A stretch of DNA of 57,843 nt from CAJBIL01 sp044359525 (GTDB taxonomy: Bacteria > Pseudomonadota > Gammaproteobacteria > Burkholderiales > Rhodocyclaceae): NCBI GenBank assembly GCA_044359525.1, contig JBIKLY010000010.1:1-57843 (forward strand). The letters are read 5' to 3'. A program made the translations under genes and the position numbers. This document shows, in pieces, positions 52,448 to 57,843 of this stretch (its first letter is position 1; every line of letters starts with the position of its first letter). Below the pieces are notes generated by a model. It saw only the letters and a list, made by a program, of their open reading frames with translations, was not told where the DNA came from and ran no database searches.

Positions 52448-53943
52448 CAACGAAGCCCCTTAAGCAGACTTTGAAAAATATGGCGGTAAGACAATACACA
52501 GACTATCAATGTGCTTACCGTTAAAGCCAACGCGATCAAGACAAAAAACAACCATGACTGCGTTGCTTCAACAAGGAAGGAAATCATCACGGCAGAAGAT
52601 AACAATCCGATCGTCACGGTCAGTGCTTTGGCGAGTTCGCTGCCGGGAAATTCCAAAGTTGAGACAGATTTTAACTTCATCCCTAAAAAAACGATCGTGA
52701 TACAACTTGCAACGGTCAGCGAAAGTGGAACGCCTATTATGCCAAAAAAATACAAAAAAACTGCTCCAACGCCTACCCGCCCCAGGCCTTCAAAGAACGT
52801 GAGCTTGGAGGTGTAAACAAAATCACCCAGTCCGTTCAGCGTTTGTAAAAGCATGTTGCGGAAGTTGCTCGCCAGAAAACCCAGTCCGATAAAGAAGATA
52901 ACATCCCGTCCCGCCGAAAACGCGTCGCCGACCCAGAGGGAGACAAAATAGTGATTGGCCCCGACATAGGGCACAAAGCCTAGCAGCCCCAAAACAAAAA
53001 CCATGGCCAGCAGCCTTGTCGCAACGCTATTGGTCCTTGTGAGATTACCCTGACCGGAAAGATGGGAGAACGCGCTGTGTGATGCACCATAAATGACTGC
53101 GAGCATCTGGGAGATTATATCGGCTGCTTTTCGGGTCACCACGTAGGCAGCGGCAAGCTCGGGGCGCAACAGAAGGGTGATCAACAAAGGATCGGATTCT
53201 TTTGAAATCGCGTGCCCTAGCCTGGCAACAAACAGGAAGCCGCCGACATGCGTGAATTCTTTGACAATCACGAGGTCCACTTTGGCTTTTGTATGCAAAC
53301 TGCGGAGCAGTACGACGGCTTGCGCCAGCCCCAAAAAAAATACCAGCACTTCGGTCACGAATATGCCGACAGGAATGGCCCACAAACCGGCTTCGCGGTA
53401 TAGGAGGATGCCTGTTGCCAGAACTCCAACGATCCTGGCTGCAGCCAAGGCAAGCATGGAAAACACCGGTCGCAGTAGTGCCTGAGGGAATGCCCGCAGA
53501 CACTCGTTGAGCATGCCCAGCGCCGCTGAAAAAACCGCAAGCTGGAAACATTGCCTGAGTTGCTCGCCTTTGTCGCCGGAAACCTTCAGCAATTCGGGAA
53601 GCGCCAGCGAGCAAAGCATCCCGATGGCCATGAATACGACGACTATCGCCACATAGACGAGCATGGCATTGACGAAATACGCCCCTGCTTTCGCAAAATC
53701 CTGCTGCCCATAGGCACTGGCAACCCGCTGCACCAGCATGCTGCTAATACCGAAATTCACCACACCCAGCATGGCGAGAATTCCGCCTGAGGCCATCCAC
53801 AATCCGTAGAGTTCAGCGCCGATGAAATGCAGATACAGGGGGATCAGCAGCAAGCCCTGTACGATTATGATTCCCGTGTTGAGATATCCGCCGAGCACCA
53901 ACAGCAAGGTCGCCCGCTTACGGCTTACGGGAGCTGCCGGCAT
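52447..53943 (-). CDS. wzx: Wzx-type O-antigen/polysaccharide flippase
   Basis: A polytopic inner-membrane protein of 498 residues with about 12-14 helices, of the polysaccharide transporter (MOP) family. It starts RATLLLVLGGYLNTGIIIVQG and carries LYGLWMASGGILAMLGVVNFG. It flips the completed lipid-linked unit to the periplasm. The ATG at 53943 is listed; an in-frame TTG at 53964 with AGG eight bases upstream is an alternative start that adds seven residues. No Wzy polymerase is present in the window. Confidence 0.86.
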   Translation of the reverse strand: MPAAPVSRKRATLLLVLGGYLNTGIIIVQGLLLIPLYLHFIGAELYGLWMASGGILAMLGVVNFGISSMLVQRVASAYGQQDFAKAGAYFVNAMLVYVAIVVVFMAIGMLCSLALPELLKVSGDKGEQLRQCFQLAVFSAALGMLNECLRAFPQALLRPVFSMLALAAARIVGVLATGILLYREAGLWAIPVGIFVTEVLVFFLGLAQAVVLLRSLHTKAKVDLVIVKEFTHVGGFLFVARLGHAISKESDPLLITLLLRPELAAAYVVTRKAADIISQMLAVIYGASHSAFSHLSGQGNLTRTNSVATRLLAMVFVLGLLGFVPYVGANHYFVSLWVGDAFSAGRDVIFFIGLGFLASNFRNMLLQTLNGLGDFVYTSKLTFFEGLGRVGVGAVFLYFFGIIGVPLSLTVASCITIVFLGMKLKSVSTLEFPGSELAKALTVTIGLLSSAVMISFLVEATQSWLFFVLIALALTVSTLIVCVLSYRHIFQSLLKGLR

Positions 53944-54108
53944 CTGTTCGGGGCGCGGACTCAAACGCCAGCCTGCCAGTCAGACAAAAATGATTGATTC
54001 AGTAGCGACCGCCCAATCCCGGCGATTCCGGTAGAACCGGTGCCGTGGTGGTCTATAACCGGCGCAAAAAACGCCTGTCCGCCAAGGCTCTTGAACGCTG
54101 CCCCCATC

Positions 54109-54747
54109 CTAGCTACATAGCGTGGCAGTTGCCGACTCGGGCTCCCTGCAGCAGCGCACTTCAATAGCGTTCATGAGAAATTCAACTGAGCTCGCAATAT
54201 CCTGTTGCTCGGTATCAATCAAGTAATCCGGAGACTCTGGTGACTCGTAGGGCGCGGAGATGCCTGTGAAGTCACTGATCAGGCCTTTTCTTGCCTTTAC
54301 GTACATTCCCTTGGGGTCTCGAATTTCGCAAACATCGAGAGAGGCTTTAACAAATACTTCGAGAAAATTCTCGTGACCGATAATCTGGCGAGCCATTGCG
54401 CGATCAGTTTTAAGAGGCGATATAAATGCCGTAATAACGATCAGTCCGGCATCGTTCATCAATCGCGCAACCTCCGCAACACGACGTATGTTTTCGGTGC
54501 GATCCTCAGCTGAAAACCCAAGATTTCCATTAAGGCCGTGGCGCACGTTATCGCCATCGAGAACGAAGACTGCTCGCCCCTTTTCGAATACTTCCCGCTC
54601 CAAGGCGAACGCCAAGGTTGACTTCCCGGAACCGCTATAGCCAGTGAGCCAGATGGTGGTTGGGCGCTGGCGCAGTCGCTGCCCGCGCTCGTCTCTTGAA
54701 ACATGCCCGGCATGCCAGGTGAGGTTGCTCGATTTCTGTGTGTGCAT
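54109..54747 (-). CDS. cysC: Adenylylsulfate (APS) kinase
   Basis: A protein of 212 residues that phosphorylates APS to PAPS. It has TIWLTGYSGSGKSTLAFALE (P-loop near residue 36), VLDGDNVRHGLNGNLGFS, RTENIRRVAEVARLM, TAFISPLKTDRA and DPKGMYVKARKG, the normal CysC motifs in order. The N-terminal NLTWHAGHVSRDERGQRL is typical. No cysD or cysN is beside it, so it would use APS made elsewhere. With a sulfotransferase in the same array it likely supplies PAPS for glycan sulfation. Confidence 0.94.
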   Translation of the reverse strand: MHTQKSSNLTWHAGHVSRDERGQRLRQRPTTIWLTGYSGSGKSTLAFALEREVFEKGRAVFVLDGDNVRHGLNGNLGFSAEDRTENIRRVAEVARLMNDAGLIVITAFISPLKTDRAMARQIIGHENFLEVFVKASLDVCEIRDPKGMYVKARKGLISDFTGISAPYESPESPDYLIDTEQQDIASSVEFLMNAIEVRCCREPESATATLCS

Positions 54748-54750
54748 TGT

Positions 54751-55536
54751 CTAGATACTCAATATTTTCAAACCCGACGCAGCAAGCGCAACGGTAATTC
54801 CTGCTCTCACCACGTGGCCAGGCGCCCAATTTGTCATGAGAGAACCCAAAATAACGCCCGGAATAGAGCCGATCAGCAAACTGCCCAACAAAGAAAAATC
54901 GACATTCCCCAACAAAAAATGCCCTGCCCCAGCCACAAGCGCCAAGGGGATCGCATGCGCAATATCCGTACCGACCAGCTTCTGCGGCGTCATCCTGAGT
55001 GGATACAGGTACAGCAGTATGACCGCGCCAAAAGCACCCGCGCCAACAGAAGTTAGTGTTACCACGCTGCCAATCAGCACACCAGAGGCTATAGTCAGAG
55101 GCGCCTGGAGATACTTGAATCGTGCGGCGGCCTCCAAGCGGAATCGACGCCCCATCTCATGAAGAGGGGTTTTCAGCAACATACCGACCGATGTCAACAG
55201 CAAGATACCGCCAAGCGCCCCAAGAATGATTTGATCTGCACCATCGGAAACGGGGCCAACTGCAAACAACCACATTCCTGTAACCACTGCTGCGGGGAGG
55301 CTACCGTAAGAGAGTCGCCGAACCACCTGCCAATCAATTGCACCGCGAGCCCCGTGGACTGCCATGCCAACCATCTTGGTAACAGCCGCAAAAAAAAGGT
55401 CTGTTGCAACTGCAGAGGATGGAATAACGCCAACGAACAAAATCAAAATTGGAGTCATCAGCGCCCCACCGCCGACCCCCGTCATCCCAACAAGGATTCC
55501 AACAACGAAACCGGATGTGGGTAATGCAGCATCCAT
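54751..55536 (-). CDS. TauE/SafE-family membrane transporter
   Basis: A protein of 261 residues with about eight membrane helices. The first part reads FVVGILVGMTGVGGGALMTPILI, the glycine-rich repeat that marks TauE/SafE proteins, repeated in the second half near VVTLTSVGAGAFGAVILLYL. Members move sulfite, sulfonates, sulfate or other anions across the inner membrane. It is three bases from cysC and three bases from fcl, which suggests sulfate import for the sulfation module. Confidence 0.88.
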   Translation of the reverse strand: MDAALPTSGFVVGILVGMTGVGGGALMTPILILFVGVIPSSAVATDLFFAAVTKMVGMAVHGARGAIDWQVVRRLSYGSLPAAVVTGMWLFAVGPVSDGADQIILGALGGILLLTSVGMLLKTPLHEMGRRFRLEAAARFKYLQAPLTIASGVLIGSVVTLTSVGAGAFGAVILLYLYPLRMTPQKLVGTDIAHAIPLALVAGAGHFLLGNVDFSLLGSLLIGSIPGVILGSLMTNWAPGHVVRAGITVALAASGLKILSI

Positions 55537-55539
55537 TGT

Positions 55540-56535
55540 TCAATCGCCGCCAAACCGACCAACATCGGCGCAAAATTGCCGATATGCAAGCTGCAAGCCG
55601 GTAATCAATGGAGTTCGATGACTCCATCCAAGGTATGACAATAATGAAACGTCCATCAGTTTTCGCAGCGTTCCATCCGGCTTCGTCGAATCAAACATGA
55701 TCGCCCCGCTGTAACCGACCACCCGCTTGATGGTCTCCGCCAACTCCCCGATGGTCACATCCTCACCCACGCCGATGTTAACCAATGGTGGCTTGAAGTC
55801 ACCGGTCTGTAACTCGTCACTGCCGAGCAGACTGTCGTACTTCTCGTCCGGCAAGTTCATCAGGAAAACGCAGGCATCGGCCATATCTTCGCTGTAGAGG
55901 AATTCCCGTCTCGGCGTACCGGTACCCCAGACAACCACTTCCTCGGCATTGGCCTGCTTGGCCTCATGGAACTTGCGAATCAGTGCCGGGATGACGTGGC
56001 TGTTGTTGAGATCGTAGTTGTCGCCGGGACCGTAAAGATTGGTCGGCATCACCGCGAGGTACCTGGTGCCGTATTGCCGGTTGTAACTCCAGCACATTTC
56101 GATGCCGGCAATCTTGGCCAAGGCGTATGGGCGGTTGGTCGGTTCGAGCTGGCCGGTGAGCAGGTATTCTTCCTTCATCGGCTGTGGTGCCAGCTTGGGG
56201 TAGATGCAGCTGGACCCGAGGAACATCAGACGCTTCACATTGTTCAGATAGGCAGCGTGGATGATGTTGCTCTGGATGGCGAGGTTGTCGCGAATGAATT
56301 CGGCCGGGCGGCTATTGTTGGCGAGGATGCCGCCGACTTTGGCTGCGGCCAGAAAGACATAGTCGGGCTTTTCCTGAACGAAGAAGGCGTCGGTGGCAGC
56401 CTGCTTGGTCAGATCGAGCTCGGCGTGGGTGCGCGTCACCAAGTTAGTGAAGCCTTTCTCCTGCAGGTTGCGCACGATGGCGGAGCCGACGAGGCCGCGG
56501 TGGCCGGCGATGTAGATTTTGGCGGTCTTGTTCAT
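55540..56535 (-). CDS. fcl: GDP-L-fucose synthase
   Basis: An NADPH-dependent epimerase-reductase of 331 residues that finishes GDP-L-fucose from GDP-4-keto-6-deoxymannose. It starts KIYIAGHRGLVGSAIVRNL and shows FLGSSCIYPKLAPQPMKEEYLLTG, YALAKIAGIEMCWSYNRQYG (Tyr-x3-Lys) and PTNLYGPGDNYDLNNSHV, all standard for Fcl/WcaG. The start overlaps the stop of the BRO-N/DinD-like gene by four bases. Confidence 0.95.
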   Translation of the reverse strand: MNKTAKIYIAGHRGLVGSAIVRNLQEKGFTNLVTRTHAELDLTKQAATDAFFVQEKPDYVFLAAAKVGGILANNSRPAEFIRDNLAIQSNIIHAAYLNNVKRLMFLGSSCIYPKLAPQPMKEEYLLTGQLEPTNRPYALAKIAGIEMCWSYNRQYGTRYLAVMPTNLYGPGDNYDLNNSHVIPALIRKFHEAKQANAEEVVVWGTGTPRREFLYSEDMADACVFLMNLPDEKYDSLLGSDELQTGDFKPPLVNIGVGEDVTIGELAETIKRVVGYSGAIMFDSTKPDGTLRKLMDVSLLSYLGWSHRTPLITGLQLAYRQFCADVGRFGGD

Positions 56536-57335
56536 TTGAGCTGTTTGGCGCTTTTTGCAGTTACGATCTTTTTGCCGGTGGTTTCTTCGATTTCTTTTCG
56601 CGCATTGCCAGCGATGGCACCGCCGCGTCTTGCCACCTTGCGGTTTTGGTCAAAATCCTGAGGTTTATTCTCACGCGAAATTTCGGTAGTTGTCGCTTCT
56701 GCCAGCATGTTGAGAACCAATTCCAGATTCGTCATGTGATCGCGCAAGTTTTCCTTTTTGAGCGACTTCAGTGTTTTGTACTGCCGCGTCGAAAGGCCGC
56801 TCCACGCTTGAGTGATTTCGTCAGTCAGGATCGCGAAATCGCCTCCCTTTTTTACCCCTCGCTGCTCCCACTCGTCAGTGAGTTCCTTCCGCACTTCTAT
56901 GCTCTTCAGACGCTGGTTGATCCACGCGGTGGAGTAGCCCTTTTTGAGGTAGGTTTCCATTGCCCGATCAAGGGCTAATTCCGGGTCTTCGGTTTCTTCA
57001 ATCCGCTCATATCCTACACGCGCCAGCCACTGCTTTACCGGCTCGGCTTTTGGCGAGGGGATCGACTGTACAAGTCGCAGTAACTGGGCAGTGTCGGCAA
57101 CATCGGTCGCACGTTGCTTGCCATCAGCAGCCCGCAATTTCAAACGGTGACAATTTGTCACGGTTTGATTGCCTTCCTTTTTCAACCTTTCCTTGAGCTT
57201 GCGCCAGTAAGCACCTGGCGCGGCACTTTCGGTGAGCAAGGCAACGATATCCGTGATTACGAAATACCATAGCTCCCGCTCTTCATCCCAGATGGAGCGC
57301 ACCTGCTTTTCACCGAAGAGCCGGATTTTTTCCAT
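56532..57335 (-). CDS. DinD/BRO-N-domain (phage antirepressor-like) protein
   Basis: A protein of 267 residues. The N-terminal part MEKIRLFGEKQVRSIWDEERELWYFVITDIVALL is a BRO-N/antirepressor start; the middle VKQWLARVGYERIEETEDPELALDRAMETYLKKGYS and the C-terminal AGNARKEIEETTGKKIV resemble DinD-type DNA-damage-inducible proteins. These bind DNA or regulate DNA repair and phage states. The ATG at 57335 lies four bases after the gmd stop, and the stop overlaps fcl; a longer frame into gmd is rejected because it would be a low-complexity frameshift of that gene. It is an odd partner for sugar genes. Confidence 0.78.
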   Translation of the reverse strand: MEKIRLFGEKQVRSIWDEERELWYFVITDIVALLTESAAPGAYWRKLKERLKKEGNQTVTNCHRLKLRAADGKQRATDVADTAQLLRLVQSIPSPKAEPVKQWLARVGYERIEETEDPELALDRAMETYLKKGYSTAWINQRLKSIEVRKELTDEWEQRGVKKGGDFAILTDEITQAWSGLSTRQYKTLKSLKKENLRDHMTNLELVLNMLAEATTTEISRENKPQDFDQNRKVARRGGAIAGNARKEIEETTGKKIVTAKSAKQLK

Positions 57336-57339
57336 CGGC

Positions 57340-57843
57340 TTACTCGTGGTAGTCGAAGGCGGCGTAGCCGTGCTTCTTGACGAGTTCGTCGCGTTCGGCG
57401 CTCTTGAGGTCTTCACGGACCATTTCGGCGACGAGTTCGTCGAAGGTGGTCTTCGGCGTCCAGCCAAGCTTTTCTTTGGCTTTGGTCGGGTCGCCAAGCA
57501 GGGTTTCAACTTCGGTGGGGCGGAAGTAGCGCGGGTCGACTTTGACGATGACTTTGCCGTGCTGGTCGGTGCCGGTTTCTTGAACGCCTTGCCCTTGCCA
57601 GGTGATCTGGATGCCGAGTTCTTTGGCGGCGGCATCGACGAACTGGCGCACGCTGTATTGCACGCCGGTGGCGATGACGAAGTCTTCGGGTTTGTCCTGC
57701 TGCAGCATCAGCCACTGCGCTTCGATGTAGTCCTTGGCGTGGCCCCAGTCGCGCAGGGAGTCCATGTTGCCGAGGTAGAGGCAGTCTTGCAGGTTGAGTT
57801 TGATGCGTGCCAGGGCGCGCGTGATCTTACGGGTGACAAAGGT
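57340..57843 (-). CDS. gmd: GDP-mannose 4,6-dehydratase, C-terminal part
   Basis: This is a partial gene: it enters from the right edge and only the last 167 codons are in the window; full-length proteins have about 370. It reads TFVTRKITRALARIKLN at the edge, then RDWGHAKDYIEAQWLML, a Gmd signature, and ends VREDLKSAERDELVKKHG. It makes GDP-4-keto-6-deoxymannose for Fcl. With fcl it supplies GDP-L-fucose to the two fucosyltransferases. Confidence 0.95.
   Translation of the reverse strand, partial: TFVTRKITRALARIKLNLQDCLYLGNMDSLRDWGHAKDYIEAQWLMLQQDKPEDFVIATGVQYSVRQFVDAAAKELGIQITWQGQGVQETGTDQHGKVIVKVDPRYFRPTEVETLLGDPTKAKEKLGWTPKTTFDELVAEMVREDLKSAERDELVKKHGYAAFDYHE

Noticed and set aside
53944..54164. 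Possible small coding remnant (about 67 codons) between wzx and cysC on the minus strand
   Set aside because: The frame overlaps the end of cysC, has no known domain and no ribosome binding site; the 144-base gap more likely is non-coding.
57336..57635. Upstream extension of the BRO-N/DinD-like frame into gmd
   Set aside because: The first 100 codons translate to Pro/Ser/Lys-rich low-complexity sequence and lie out of frame over the conserved end of gmd; the ATG at 57335 starts the recognisable domain.
1..57843. CRISPR arrays, tRNA or rRNA genes and insertion-sequence transposases
   Set aside because: No regularly spaced repeats, cloverleaf-like stretches or transposase-like proteins were noticed by eye on either strand; this is not a computed search.

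Overview
The window (57.8 kb) reads as the chromosome of a betaproteobacterium, most likely a member of the Rhodocyclales. The reasons are a fused indolepyruvate:ferredoxin oxidoreductase next to a Liv-type transporter and aryl/acyl-CoA ligases, a PhaM-type polyhydroxyalkanoate granule protein, and the housekeeping genes mpl, aroQ, accBC, prmA and apaH. The assignment is inference from gene content, not a database match. No rRNA, tRNA, CRISPR array or transposase gene was seen.

Layout. (1) 1-15.3 kb is a catabolic and uptake block. It holds the 3' part of a 2-oxoacid (indolepyruvate) ferredoxin oxidoreductase, a membrane-anchored methyltransferase, a NarL-type response regulator, phaM, a CaiB/BaiF-family protein, a small secreted protein, a phenylacetate-CoA-ligase-like enzyme, a complete five-gene branched-chain/aromatic amide-type ABC transporter (livF, livK, livM, livH, livG) and a long acyl-CoA ligase. 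All but the first two genes and phaM lie on the minus strand. A Crp/Fnr regulator is divergent from the block. (2) 16-25.6 kb holds a SrpA-like catalase with an ECF sigma/anti-sigma pair, a divergent class A penicillin-binding protein, an FHA-EAL protein, a DUF2058 protein and an FeS-type photolyase. (3) 25.8-34.9 kb is housekeeping: mpl, a TlpA-like thioredoxin, aroQ, accB-accC-prmA-zinc-ribbon protein, a PfkB kinase, a glycine-zipper lipoprotein and apaH. (4) 34.9-35.1 kb is a cluster of three REP-like palindromes. (5) 35.1-57.8 kb is one co-directional minus-strand surface-polysaccharide locus of about 23 kb, open at the window end.

The polysaccharide locus can be read as a pathway. GDP-L-fucose is made by gmd and fcl, and there are two fucosyltransferases of different families (GT10 and GT11). 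An FnlA/RmlD-like/2-epimerase trio points to UDP-L-RhaNAc or UDP-L-QuiNAc. A WbpM/WbpV/WbpL-like trio points to a D-QuiNAc or D-FucNAc-phosphate-undecaprenol initiator. Wzx would export the unit. An APS kinase (cysC), a TauE/SafE anion transporter and a PAPS-type sulfotransferase lie within the same run, which suggests a dedicated sulfation module. The predicted product is therefore a fucosylated and possibly sulfated glycan. No Wzy polymerase or ligase lies inside the window.

Oddities include a DinD/BRO-N phage-antirepressor-like gene packed between gmd and fcl, a VapBC-type toxin-antitoxin pair inside the polysaccharide array, a long nested inverted repeat at the end of livF, a palindromic operator-like site in front of the Crp/Fnr gene, and two tight hairpins between the catalase and sigma-factor genes.
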